A stretch of DNA of 64,000 bases from Pyrinomonadaceae bacterium (lineage in GTDB: Bacteria; Acidobacteriota; Blastocatellia; Pyrinomonadales; Pyrinomonadaceae). Location of the stretch: positions 370,001 to 434,000 of the forward strand of contig JANWYH010000001.1 of the NCBI GenBank assembly GCA_025054715.1, read 5' to 3'. Under the pieces are notes generated by a model that did not search any database, was not told the origin of the DNA, and worked only from the letters and a program-made list of their open reading frames with translations. Made by a program: the position numbers and the translations under genes. Positions 44,793 through 53,413 of the stretch are shown here, in pieces. The number at the start of each line of letters is the position of its first letter. Position 1 is the stretch's first letter.

Positions 44793-45512
44793 ATGACAAA
44801 GATCTTATGTGTGACTTTTTTGATCTCGACCTTTTGTTTGTTTGCTTTTGCAGATACGATACGCCTAAAAGACGGAAGCGTTATAAAGGGCAAGGTAATT
44901 AGTTTTCGTGACGGAAAGTTTTTAGTTTTAATTGGAACAGGTGAAAGAGCTAGGCAGATGACCTTCTTCATTGATGAGATCGAGTCTATAGAGTTTGACT
45001 CAAGCGACTTACAAGCACCCAAAACTACAGAACCTTCATTAGCTAAAGGTGATGGTGACAGGGAAAGACAAAGACTAGAAGTGATAAAATCCGACCCGCT
45101 GCTTGAAGCTAAAAGTAATAACAAAGAAGTTAGGTTGATTGAGCCGATAAGAATAAAAGTAAAAGTCTTAGCTGACAACACTGCGAATGGCTGGACTAGT
45201 GCCGGATTTGTTGTCAAAAAGGGGCAGAAGATAAGAGTCATCGGCAAAGGGCAGGTTTATTTAGGTAATGGCAATTTTTGCGGACCTGATGGTATGCAAA
45301 CTCTGAAAGATCCAGATAAGCTAATTCCAGATAAACCAACAGGAGCTCTGATTGCGGTCATTGGAGATGATAATAATGATTTTATATTTATTGGTGCGCA
45401 GAATGAGTTTATTGCTCAGCGCGACGGAACACTGTTTCTCGGTGTAAATGAAGGCTATCTAGATGATAACTCAGGAGCTTTTGACGTGACGGTAGAGATA
45501 GAACCTCAATAA
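44793..45512 (+). CDS. Exported protein with PA-IL/LecA-like domain
   Basis: A 239-residue protein from ATG 44793, which has AAAGGAG ten bases upstream and begins a clean signal peptide (TKILCVTFLISTFCLFAFA). The first 60 mature residues form a small beta domain (IRLKDGSVIKGKVISFRDGK); the C-terminal half (KVLADNTANGWTSAGFVVKK, then GALIAVIGDDNNDFIFIGAQ and LFLGVNEGYLDDNSGAFDV) matches the calcium-dependent galactose-binding lectin fold of LecA/PA-IL. The Asp/Asn calcium loop is visible as GYLDDNSG. It may bind carbohydrate at the surface; substrate unknown. Confidence 0.72.
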   Translation: MTKILCVTFLISTFCLFAFADTIRLKDGSVIKGKVISFRDGKFLVLIGTGERARQMTFFIDEIESIEFDSSDLQAPKTTEPSLAKGDGDRERQRLEVIKSDPLLEAKSNNKEVRLIEPIRIKVKVLADNTANGWTSAGFVVKKGQKIRVIGKGQVYLGNGNFCGPDGMQTLKDPDKLIPDKPTGALIAVIGDDNNDFIFIGAQNEFIAQRDGTLFLGVNEGYLDDNSGAFDVTVEIEPQ

Positions 45513-45560
45513 AACCAAATTTGCTATGCGACTATCTAAAGAAGTAGAAAGGAAAATTTT

Positions 45561-46787
45561 ATGCATTTCTTGATGAAACTTCTTTTGTTGATTTTTCTTT
45601 TAAACTTTCTTTCTCTTTCTGACTCATTCGCACAGTCTAGACCGCAACGTCCTGAGCCTGCGAAAGGTAACCAGAAAAAAAATCAAAGACCTGTGCCTAA
45701 AACTGAAGAGGAGCTAAGGAAGGAAGAAGAGGAAAGAAAGCGCATTGAAGAGGAGAAAAAGGCTATCGAAGATCCTGAGGTTTTGCGAATAGAGACAAGA
45801 ATAGTTAATGTTGATGCTGTCGTTTATCACAAGAAAACAGGACAAATAATCACGGGACTCAAGAAAGAAAATTTTGCAGTTTTCGATAATGGCATAAGAA
45901 AGCCTATAGTTAATTTTGCTACGCCTGAAGCCCCGATAACTGTAGCCTTGCTAGTTGAATACAGTAAATGGACTGAAGTTTTTGGATACTATGCAAGTCG
46001 TGGTTTTGAGCCTGGGAAGTATGAAGTCATACGTCCCGTTGCACAGTTTCTTTCTAGGTTTATCAAACCGCCAGATGATTATGCAACAGTTATAGCTTTT
46101 GATCTTCGCCCAACACCTTTAGTTGATTTTACAAACGATCCGGCAAAACTCCGAGCCGTAGTTGATCTTCTCCTAAGAAACAACCCCGCCTTTAGAGAAA
46201 ATAATCTTTATGATGCTTTGAAGTTCGTGTTAATTGGTGGAAAAGGTGATCCAGTAGTGCTAGAAAATTCTGGAAAAGAAAGCCAAGTTGAATATGCTGG
46301 AATGGTTGAAGTCAAGGCAAAAAGAAAGGCAGTAATTCTTGTCGCTTCTGGCATTGATACTTTTAGCCGCACAAGCTACGATGAGGCAAGGAAAATTATA
46401 CAGAGAGCAGGAATTCCGATTTACATTATAAGCACAGGTAACATGTTTTTTAAGCTTTATGAGCCATATCTTCCTGCTACTGATAGTATATCCGGAATGC
46501 CAGGAAGACTCACCTTTTTGCAAGCTCAAAATGCGATGAATACCTTTGCCAAAGAGTCAGGCGGTCAGCATTTTCCGATGACTTTTGAATCCGAGATCCC
46601 TTCTATTCTAAATTCGATAAACTCCCTTTTGAGAAATCAATATAGCCTTGGTTTTGATCCGGGAGAGATTCCGAAAGATGGAAAAAGACGAAAAATAGAA
46701 GTGAAGGTTGATGTAAATGGTGATGGTGTTTTTGATGAGAAAGAGTATGTCGTTCAGCATCGTCCGTTTTACTTTGCCGATAAATGA
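45561..46787 (+). CDS. Acidobacterial VWFA-related domain protein
   Basis: A 408-residue exported protein. After the signal peptide comes a Pro/Lys/Glu-rich linker (EEERKRIEEEKKAIEDP), then the VWFA-related domain typical of Acidobacteria: VNVDAVVYHKKTGQIITGLK, then KENFAVFDNGIRKPI, and VALLVEYS in place of a full DxSxS metal site (the MIDAS is incomplete). KAVILVASGIDTFS and LRNQYSLGFDPGEIPKDG follow. Likely a secreted protein-interaction module. Its stop is one base from the rapZ stop. Confidence 0.85.
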   Translation: MHFLMKLLLLIFLLNFLSLSDSFAQSRPQRPEPAKGNQKKNQRPVPKTEEELRKEEEERKRIEEEKKAIEDPEVLRIETRIVNVDAVVYHKKTGQIITGLKKENFAVFDNGIRKPIVNFATPEAPITVALLVEYSKWTEVFGYYASRGFEPGKYEVIRPVAQFLSRFIKPPDDYATVIAFDLRPTPLVDFTNDPAKLRAVVDLLLRNNPAFRENNLYDALKFVLIGGKGDPVVLENSGKESQVEYAGMVEVKAKRKAVILVASGIDTFSRTSYDEARKIIQRAGIPIYIISTGNMFFKLYEPYLPATDSISGMPGRLTFLQAQNAMNTFAKESGGQHFPMTFESEIPSILNSINSLLRNQYSLGFDPGEIPKDGKRRKIEVKVDVNGDGVFDEKEYVVQHRPFYFADK

Positions 46788-46788
46788 C

Positions 46789-47682
46789 TTATATTGGTTT
46801 TTCTCTTGATATATCTCGGTGAAAGACTATGACATCGTAGCCTTTGCTTTTGAGTGTTTCTGAAATCGCTTCAGCTACTCTTACTGATCTATGCCGGCCA
46901 CCTGTGCAGCCAATTCCGATTGTCAGGTAAGATTTGTTTTCTTTTTCATATTTAGGAAGTAGATATTCTATTAGTGTTAAGAATTTTTCAATGGTTTCTT
47001 GCACTTCGGGTTGAGAATTGAAGAATCGAACAACTTCAGGATCGTTTCCAGGGAGGTTTTTCAATTCCGGAATAAAATAAGGATTTGGTAAATGGCGAAC
47101 GTCAAACAATAAATCTAATCGGCTAGGAAGACCATGTTTATGACCGAAGCTTACTATTTCGATAAGAAACTTACGTTTTTCTTGACGGAAGCTGTCAGTT
47201 AAGTATTTTCTAAGTGTGTGGACAGTGTAATCTGAAGTGTCAATTATCTGATCGGCTTTTTGCCTAACTTTTCCCATTGCTATTCTTTCTTCTTTAATTG
47301 CTTTTTCCAATCCTTCTCCTTTGTCGAATGGGTGCGGGCGGCGTGTTTCAGAGAATCTTCTCATCAGAACTTCATCGGAGGCTTCAAAGAAGAGAACATA
47401 AGGGCGTAATCCTTTTTTGACAAGTTTTTCTAGCTCTTTGTCAAAATCTGACAAAAAGTGCCGCTCACGAATGTCAATAACGAGAGCTACTTTTTCGAGC
47501 GAAGGGCTCTCGTCTTCTTTTGGAAGTAATAGTTTTGCAAATTGAGGAAGAAGTGCTATCGGTAGATTGTCAACGCAGAAATATCCTAAGTCTTCAAAAG
47601 CATTTGTTGCTGAAGACATTCCTGAACCAGACAGGCCAGTGATAATTATGAAATTTCGTTTTGGTAATTCAGCTGTTGTCAT
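46789..47682 (-). CDS. rapZ: RapZ (YvcJ-family) nucleotide-binding protein with altered Walker A
   Basis: About 297 residues from ATG 47682 (an upstream TTG 47736 overlaps hprK). The P-loop reads ITGLSGSGMSSATNAF: the Walker A lysine of GSGKS is methionine, codon at 47619-47617. The remaining RapZ landmarks are intact: DLGYFCVDNLPIALL, RLDLLFDVRHLPNPYF and the C-terminal IGIGCTGGRHRSVRVAE. RapZ adapts RNase E to small RNAs controlling glmS in Enterobacteria; in other phyla its role is less clear. It lies downstream of hprK and hpf. Confidence 0.9.
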   Translation of the reverse strand: MTTAELPKRNFIIITGLSGSGMSSATNAFEDLGYFCVDNLPIALLPQFAKLLLPKEDESPSLEKVALVIDIRERHFLSDFDKELEKLVKKGLRPYVLFFEASDEVLMRRFSETRRPHPFDKGEGLEKAIKEERIAMGKVRQKADQIIDTSDYTVHTLRKYLTDSFRQEKRKFLIEIVSFGHKHGLPSRLDLLFDVRHLPNPYFIPELKNLPGNDPEVVRFFNSQPEVQETIEKFLTLIEYLLPKYEKENKSYLTIGIGCTGGRHRSVRVAEAISETLKSKGYDVIVFHRDISREKPI

Positions 47683-47728
47683 TTCTCTTAAAAGAACAAG
47701 CTTTGCAAGAAGTGGCAAAAAAAGCAAA

Positions 47729-48682
47729 TTACTCAAGCGCTTGGTTTGATATTTGTTTCGCGTGAGTTTCGATTAACTTTTGTGTCGCATCATATCCCTT
47801 GATGCGGAGCAGATGCACGCGCACAGCGGTTTCGACTAAAGTTGAAAGGTTACGACCTGGGCTTACGGGAAGAACAAATTTCGGTATGCTTACACCAAAG
47901 ATTTTTTCTTCTTGTGTTTCTATTCCTAATCTTTCGATTTCTTCTGCTTTATCCCAGTTTTTAAGTTCAATACAAAGGTCTATGTTTTTTTGTTTGCTAA
48001 TGGCTGAAACTCCAAATAAGTCTCGAATGTTTATAATTCCTAAACCGCGTATTTCGAGAAGTTCGAATGTGAGTTCTGGCGAGGAGCCTTCGAGACGATC
48101 GCCAATTCTTTTGACTATTACAACATCATCAGAAACTAGCTGATGACCTCTTGTTATAAGATCAAGCGCACATTCTGACTTTCCTATTCCAGAACTTCCC
48201 TTTATCAGAACACCAAGACCATACATACCGAGAAGAACGGCATGAATTGTCATTTGAGGTGCAAGCGCTTCTTGCAAAAAATTGGAGACTAAGCTTATTG
48301 CGATCGAGCTAACTTTTGGAGTCCTTAGAACTACTAAATTTTTCTCACTTGCTATTTGAAGGAGATCAGGTGATGGCTCGAGGTTTTTTGTAATCAAGAT
48401 GCATGTTATTTTTTCAAGGTCCAGATTTTTTATGGCTTCTACTCTCTTTTTCTTTGAGAGTTGTTTAAGGTAAGAAATCTCGCTTTGACCTACGATTTGA
48501 ATTCTACCTTCGTGTATGTAATGTGAAAAGCCAGCAAGGGCTAGGCCTAGTTTTTGGATTCGGTAGGAGTTGATTTGTTTTTTGTCCAGAAAATCTTTCC
48601 CGGTTAAAACTTCGAGAGAAAGCTCTTTCGGGGCTTTTTCAATGAACTCTGCGACTGTAATTTTAGGGTTAATTTGATTCAT
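47729..48682 (-). CDS. hprK: HPr kinase/phosphorylase
   Basis: A 317-residue bifunctional kinase/phosphorylase. N-terminal MurF-like domain, then TIHAVLLGMYGLGVLIKG with His147, Walker A GSSGIGKS at 162-169, RGHQLVSDDVVIVKR, the signature EIRGLGIINIRDLFG, and SPGRNLSTLVETAVR. It phosphorylates Ser46 of HPr in carbon or other regulatory systems. HPr is not in the window. It starts immediately after the hpf stop, and rapZ follows. Confidence 0.94.
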   Translation of the reverse strand: MNQINPKITVAEFIEKAPKELSLEVLTGKDFLDKKQINSYRIQKLGLALAGFSHYIHEGRIQIVGQSEISYLKQLSKKKRVEAIKNLDLEKITCILITKNLEPSPDLLQIASEKNLVVLRTPKVSSIAISLVSNFLQEALAPQMTIHAVLLGMYGLGVLIKGSSGIGKSECALDLITRGHQLVSDDVVIVKRIGDRLEGSSPELTFELLEIRGLGIINIRDLFGVSAISKQKNIDLCIELKNWDKAEEIERLGIETQEEKIFGVSIPKFVLPVSPGRNLSTLVETAVRVHLLRIKGYDATQKLIETHAKQISNQALE

Positions 48683-49213
48683 CTAAGGTTGTATTAAACC
48701 GTAGTTACCATCTTTTCTACGGTATATAACTGCTATTTTTTCTTGTTCATCTGCGTTACGGAAAACTAAAAACTGATTATCGTTTGAGCTAAGCTCTACA
48801 ATAGCTTCTTCCAAAGTCAATGGTTTTACAGCGTAACTGTCAGTCTTGATTACTTTAGGGTTTTCGGGTGCAGGAGAAACTTCGTTTCGGGGGGCTACTT
48901 GGCTTGCTTTTTTAGCTTTATGGTGTTTGTCAATCACCTTATTTTTTAGTTTCAAAGCTTGTTTTTCAAGTTTTTCTATTGTTTTTGAAAGAGCTTGATA
49001 CATATCGGTAAGGGTTGTTTTGGCGGTTAATATATGATCACGCCATTTTAAGACTATTTCTGCTCGATGCCTACCTCTGACTACTTCGATGATTACGTGA
49101 GCCTTTGCTTCTTGTCCATCAAAGAGGTGCTTTAGTTTGTCAAAGTGCTTTTCAACATGGGAACGAATGGCGGGTGTGACTTCTATGTGTCTCCCAGTAT
49201 ATTCAAGTTTCAT
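48683..49213 (-). CDS. hpf: Ribosome hibernation promoting factor, long form
   Basis: A 176-residue long HPF: an N-terminal S30AE domain (LEYTGRHIEVTPAIRSHVEK, RHRAEIVLKWRDHILTA), a basic linker and the C-terminal dimerisation domain (VKPLTLEEAIVELSSNDNQF, NYGLIQP). It dimerises 70S ribosomes into inactive 100S particles in stationary phase. GGAAGAGG precedes ATG 49213. The hpf-hprK-rapZ order is a conserved regulatory cluster. Confidence 0.93.
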   Translation of the reverse strand: MKLEYTGRHIEVTPAIRSHVEKHFDKLKHLFDGQEAKAHVIIEVVRGRHRAEIVLKWRDHILTAKTTLTDMYQALSKTIEKLEKQALKLKNKVIDKHHKAKKASQVAPRNEVSPAPENPKVIKTDSYAVKPLTLEEAIVELSSNDNQFLVFRNADEQEKIAVIYRRKDGNYGLIQP

Positions 49214-49246
49214 ATAACCTCTTCCTTTTCAAGTTTTTCAGTTTTA

Positions 49247-49274
49247 AGTATAAACCGAAGTCTCTTTTTAGCAA
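49247..49274 (-). promoter_or_regulatory. Probable promoter for hpf-hprK-rapZ
   Basis: On the minus strand, TTGCTA (-35, plus-strand 49269-49274), 16-base spacer, TATACT (-10, plus-strand 49247-49252). It lies about 35 bases before the hpf start. Confidence 0.45.
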
Positions 49275-49524
49275 AAATTTAACCTAAAAGATAGAAAATC
49301 TTTTTCACAATTTTTCTAGTGTATGATTGAAAAAGGACTTACTTTTTTCCGTTGTTCGGTAAGGCTTCAGTTAGCGAATAGCCGAAATTTGTCTTTAGAT
49401 TTAAGATTTGCTAGTGATCAGTTCTTCAAAGTATTGAGAAAGAAGAAAAGACTAGCGTAATTTTTTGCCTTGAGCAAGTAGTTATTGTCTGAAAAGACAA
49501 AGCTTATCGAGTAGGATTATAAAA

Positions 49525-49556
49525 TTAAAAGCCCCTTTCACTTGAAAGGGGCGCTT
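49525..49556 (-). terminator. Intrinsic terminator after DUF1501 gene
   Basis: On the minus strand GCCCCTTTCA pairs with TGAAAGGGGC (plus-strand 49532-49541 and 49544-49553, two-base loop), followed by TTTTAATTTTA. It lies 8 bases past the DUF1501 stop. Bases 49275-49524, between it and the hpf promoter, contain no recognisable gene. Confidence 0.8.
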
Positions 49557-49560
49557 TTGT

Positions 49561-51042
49561 TTATGAATTGACCAAAAAGCCCAAATCTCTGATTGGGAAG
49601 TTTGTAATTTTAGGAAAGACAGTTGGTAAATCCGAATCGGGAACTCCAAACCATTTTGCCAAAGTAGCGGCGAATTGCTCGACGGACGTAGATGGAATCC
49701 AGCGACCTCGTGCATTCGAACCTGAGTCGGCATCGTCCGGACCGTTAAAGGTTAAAGTGGGAAACGGTGTTCCATTTGAAGTGTTGATTCCGTAAAAATC
49801 AGAAGCGGCGACAGCATCACCTATGACGATAAGGTGATTCCCCCATGCGTGATCACTTCCTACAGTGCTTCCCGAACCTGCTGGGTTAAAGGTTCGATTA
49901 AATTCCGTAAGCCAAAATTGCGTTACCTTATTTGCGATGCCCTGAACAACCATCTCGTCGTAAAAGGCTCGCATTGCTTGACTTACCTGTGTTAACAAAC
50001 TACTGTGAGCTGAAACCTGATTTTGATGTGTGTCGAAACCGCCTAGCTGGCAGAAGAATATCTGGCGATTAACGCCTAAATCATTTCTTTTCTTAATCAT
50101 CCTAGCAACTTGCTTCAGCTGGTTTCCGAGCGTTGTATTCGGAAAAGTAACGGTTACTTCCTGATATGACTGAAGAGCGTTACTGGCTTGAATAGCTTGT
50201 TCTGTGATATTGCTTGCAGCCGCAACGAGCTGGTTGTTTCGGTCAAAGCTTCTTAGTTGATTAAAAGCATTTCGTCGTTCTATGTCGGCAGTAGAAGTGC
50301 CAAAGCCTTGTAATAGAAGAACTTGGTTTAGTGGGGTGGGAGCGGAAGCTATTGAAAGAGGCAACGTTAGTTGACCCAAAGTAAAGAGCTCTCCGCCGGC
50401 AACGGAAGTTATCATCGGAACGAGTGCATTCGGGTTGTCTTGAGAGGTTCTAAGGTCTGAGATTTTACCACCCCAGCCGAAACTTACTATTTGGTCACTT
50501 CTTCCAGCTTGAAACTGAGCTATCTGATCCGAATGCGAATAGAGCTGATAAGGTATGGGAACGGTGCGGTTTAAATACTGTTGTCGGGTTGTTGGTTGAA
50601 TCAAGGTTCCAACGTTTGTTACAATAGCCATTTTTCCTTGCGCCCATAATTCGTAAATTCCATTATTCACAATAGTTGTTCCGTTTTGAGTTTGAGGACC
50701 TAAAGCTGGGTGAAGTCCGTAGGTAAGCCCGCCCATTCTAGGCACAGAAATAGGTAGTAGTTGGTTTTGAGGTATGGCTAGTCCTTGAGGGTTACGGGCG
50801 TTGTAATAAACAGAGTAATTGCTTACGCTTGAGTCGTTATGATTAGGTATAACTGTATTATTTCCATCGTTTCCACCATTTAGAAAGATACAAACCAAAG
50901 CCTTATAATCGTTAGGTGGGGTTGACTGATCTTGCATTTTTTGCGCTAATGCGCTCATCAGTCCGAAGTGATGAATTTGAGTTGCAAGACCTAGCATGGT
51001 CAGGGCGCATCCGGATTTTTTTAAGAATTCTCTTCTTTTCAT
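49561..51042 (-). CDS. DUF1501 secreted protein, Tat-type signal
   Basis: A 493-residue exported protein whose N-terminus MKRREFLKKSGCALTMLGLA has a twin-Arg-like signal. The core motifs ALVCIFLNGGNDGNNTVIPN, then QIFFCQLGGFDTHQNQ and SDHAWGNHLIVIG are those of DUF1501 proteins, which share a sulfatase/phosphatase-like fold. It is almost always paired with a DUF1800 protein, as here (6-bp gap). Function unknown; the pair is abundant in Planctomycetes and Acidobacteria. Confidence 0.88.
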   Translation of the reverse strand: MKRREFLKKSGCALTMLGLATQIHHFGLMSALAQKMQDQSTPPNDYKALVCIFLNGGNDGNNTVIPNHNDSSVSNYSVYYNARNPQGLAIPQNQLLPISVPRMGGLTYGLHPALGPQTQNGTTIVNNGIYELWAQGKMAIVTNVGTLIQPTTRQQYLNRTVPIPYQLYSHSDQIAQFQAGRSDQIVSFGWGGKISDLRTSQDNPNALVPMITSVAGGELFTLGQLTLPLSIASAPTPLNQVLLLQGFGTSTADIERRNAFNQLRSFDRNNQLVAAASNITEQAIQASNALQSYQEVTVTFPNTTLGNQLKQVARMIKKRNDLGVNRQIFFCQLGGFDTHQNQVSAHSSLLTQVSQAMRAFYDEMVVQGIANKVTQFWLTEFNRTFNPAGSGSTVGSDHAWGNHLIVIGDAVAASDFYGINTSNGTPFPTLTFNGPDDADSGSNARGRWIPSTSVEQFAATLAKWFGVPDSDLPTVFPKITNFPIRDLGFLVNS

Positions 51043-51048
51043 AACCTC

Positions 51049-53241
51049 TCACCTCTGTATTTGGTATTGGGAAGAAGTGGCTATTAAGTAAACAGCCGTT
51101 TGTGCTCTACGAAGTGGATTAGAGCTTGGAACAGCATTTACTGCCGTTATGATTCTGTTTCGCATCTCAGCCGACATATTTCCATTCATCATTCGCCAGT
51201 TCAACTCATCAAGAAGTTGGTTGCTTGTTGGGTCAGCCGCTGCTAAAGCTTCAAGGTCGGAAAAACTCAAGGATGTTCCATGAGTTACGCCGCTGCTATT
51301 TGTATTTATTCGGCTAAAGACAAGCGTATTAACCATATTTGCTCTAGCAATAGCTGTTCCAGTCGTATAAATAGCAAATTCAGGAGCGTTTAGTGTTGTG
51401 CCTGGTATGACGAAATCTGGAGGATAATAGTTAAAGACACTAGGTGCCATGAAAGCCACCTGTCCTGATGGGGAAGTTACGGAAGTTAAAACTCCGTCAC
51501 TTATTGTTGTTCTATCAGCTGACATTACGTCGAACTGTCTAGCAAGGTTTGTTAAAAGTTGGACAGGTTCGCGAAGTTTTCCGTAATTTGGTTCTGTTTT
51601 TACGTTTCCGCGAGCTTCTGGGTCGAGAAGTATTGCCTTTACAACTTCTTTGAGCTGTCTCGGGTTTGAACGATTAGCGTTAAATGTTGCCGCCACACGA
51701 GCAACATAAGCAGGTGATGGATCGCTCGTTACAAGGTGCTGTATTAAAATTCGGCTAATAAATGGTGCGACGTTCGGGTGATTGTAAATATTATCGAGTG
51801 CTTGATTTAGAGAGTTATTGGCGTAGGTTTCTATAGCGGCACTGTTTGAACAATTTGTGCAAGCTGGTATATTTCTAGTACTATCCGAGCCAGGGTAATT
51901 TAACAGGGTTTTAGCTGTAAGATCGTGGTTTTGTGGTCTTAACAACATCGGGTCTTTGAAGTTAACGGCTCCGGGAGTTCTATTTGGGCATCTTGCAGTG
52001 TCTTCACAGAAAGACCAGCCTGTAAAGACTTTAGTAAAATTGTTAACTACGTTTTGATCATAGGTCGGGATGAGATTGCCTTGAGCATCACGCTGATAAG
52101 TTCCATCTGGGTTAAGCATGAATAAACCAACGTTGAATAGCTGTAAAATTTCACGGGCGTAGTTTTCATTTGGATTATTTTTGGTGGAACGAGCCATATC
52201 GAGGTATTCTCCCATTCCAGGATTCAGCGTCATTTCATACATAAGCTGTCGCCAGTTGCCGAAGGCGTTTCTAGCCAGGACCTGAAAGTAAGCAATCATG
52301 TGGCTGGATTGTTGGATATCTGTTCCGGAAATAACCCAAATCTGGCTCAGTGCCCAAGCTACCCGATGGCGAAGCTGTGCTTCTCCATAGAAAGCTTCTT
52401 GATAAAACCATTTTTGGGCAGAATACATTCCGTATCTTTGTCTGTAGCAATCAGGCGGGTTGTCAGGAACATCATTTTGATTACCGTTACAATCTGAAGG
52501 TGGATTAGATGGCATAAGTGGCAAGTCTGGGTATGGAATTGTTGGGTAAGGTGCATTAAACTGCTCTTCTAGCCATGCTCTTATGCCTATTCTTCTAATT
52601 CTATTGTCTAAAGCTTTTGTGGGACCGAAGGTAGCTTGTTGGAGAAATCTCATTCTATCGCCTGACCAACGATAGCCAACATATTCTGTCTCTTGAATCT
52701 TCTTAGGTGGTTCTAACGGAGCCGGTGTCGGTTTGGCGCCAGGGTCATCTTCTATTTTACCGCCGACAAATCCGATGGAAAGTCTTGTTCTATTGCTTGT
52801 TAGTCCGCGCCATGATACTCGCATTAGAACATCACCTTGCTCAGGACCTTCTTGCCAATAACCTACTTCGTCTTTCAGCTGAACTATTAAGCCATAAATC
52901 CAATCGATTCCCTTCACAGGGCGCATTTCTAAAACAGGAAGCCGAAACTCTCTACCTTTGGCGTCTTGAATATAGACACGAAAGGCGTTTGCACCTTCGT
53001 CAGGAAGAAGGTCTAAGTTTGTTACAAAGATAACTATCTCAGTTCCATAAGGAAAGGATCTGACTACTTCTTTTGGCAGATTACCTCGCCAAGATTTAGC
53101 CGACACACTTAAAGTTCGTGTCGAGTCAGAGTGACTTATCAGGATGGGCGTAGGAGAATCAGGATTAGGATCGTCTTGTGCTCTTGCGACTATGAAGAAC
53201 ACGAGTGAAAGGGCTAAAATAAGAAGCTTGCAGGTTTTCAT
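51049..53241 (-). CDS. DUF1800 secreted protein
   Basis: A 730-residue exported protein from ATG 53241, which has GGAGAG upstream and a proper signal peptide (TCKLLILALSLVFFIVARA); a longer frame to 53307 lacks both. An N-terminal about 160-residue beta domain is followed by the DUF1800 region: RFLQQATFGPTKA, HRVAWALSQIWVIS, NPNENYAREILQLFNVGL and the C-terminal SPSGQVAFMAPSVFNYYPPD motif. It precedes the DUF1501 gene. Function unknown. Confidence 0.87.
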   Translation of the reverse strand: MKTCKLLILALSLVFFIVARAQDDPNPDSPTPILISHSDSTRTLSVSAKSWRGNLPKEVVRSFPYGTEIVIFVTNLDLLPDEGANAFRVYIQDAKGREFRLPVLEMRPVKGIDWIYGLIVQLKDEVGYWQEGPEQGDVLMRVSWRGLTSNRTRLSIGFVGGKIEDDPGAKPTPAPLEPPKKIQETEYVGYRWSGDRMRFLQQATFGPTKALDNRIRRIGIRAWLEEQFNAPYPTIPYPDLPLMPSNPPSDCNGNQNDVPDNPPDCYRQRYGMYSAQKWFYQEAFYGEAQLRHRVAWALSQIWVISGTDIQQSSHMIAYFQVLARNAFGNWRQLMYEMTLNPGMGEYLDMARSTKNNPNENYAREILQLFNVGLFMLNPDGTYQRDAQGNLIPTYDQNVVNNFTKVFTGWSFCEDTARCPNRTPGAVNFKDPMLLRPQNHDLTAKTLLNYPGSDSTRNIPACTNCSNSAAIETYANNSLNQALDNIYNHPNVAPFISRILIQHLVTSDPSPAYVARVAATFNANRSNPRQLKEVVKAILLDPEARGNVKTEPNYGKLREPVQLLTNLARQFDVMSADRTTISDGVLTSVTSPSGQVAFMAPSVFNYYPPDFVIPGTTLNAPEFAIYTTGTAIARANMVNTLVFSRINTNSSGVTHGTSLSFSDLEALAAADPTSNQLLDELNWRMMNGNMSAEMRNRIITAVNAVPSSNPLRRAQTAVYLIATSSQYQIQR

Positions 53242-53413
53242 TTTTCTTCTCTCCTTCGGCTTGCCAGACTTGCGCAGAATGGTAATGTTAGGCAAATGAT
53301 AAAACATTTTTAACCTGTTGGCAAGTAGTTTTTATTAAAGTAGAACCATTTATTAAGACGAGCTAAGTCGAGTTTTGGTCGAAAATCTTTTACTATCTGT
53401 TTTTTCGCGAAGT

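Noticed and set aside
44783-45247. Minus-strand open frame of 154 codons
   Set aside because: Antisense to the LecA-like gene; low-complexity Ser/Leu composition.
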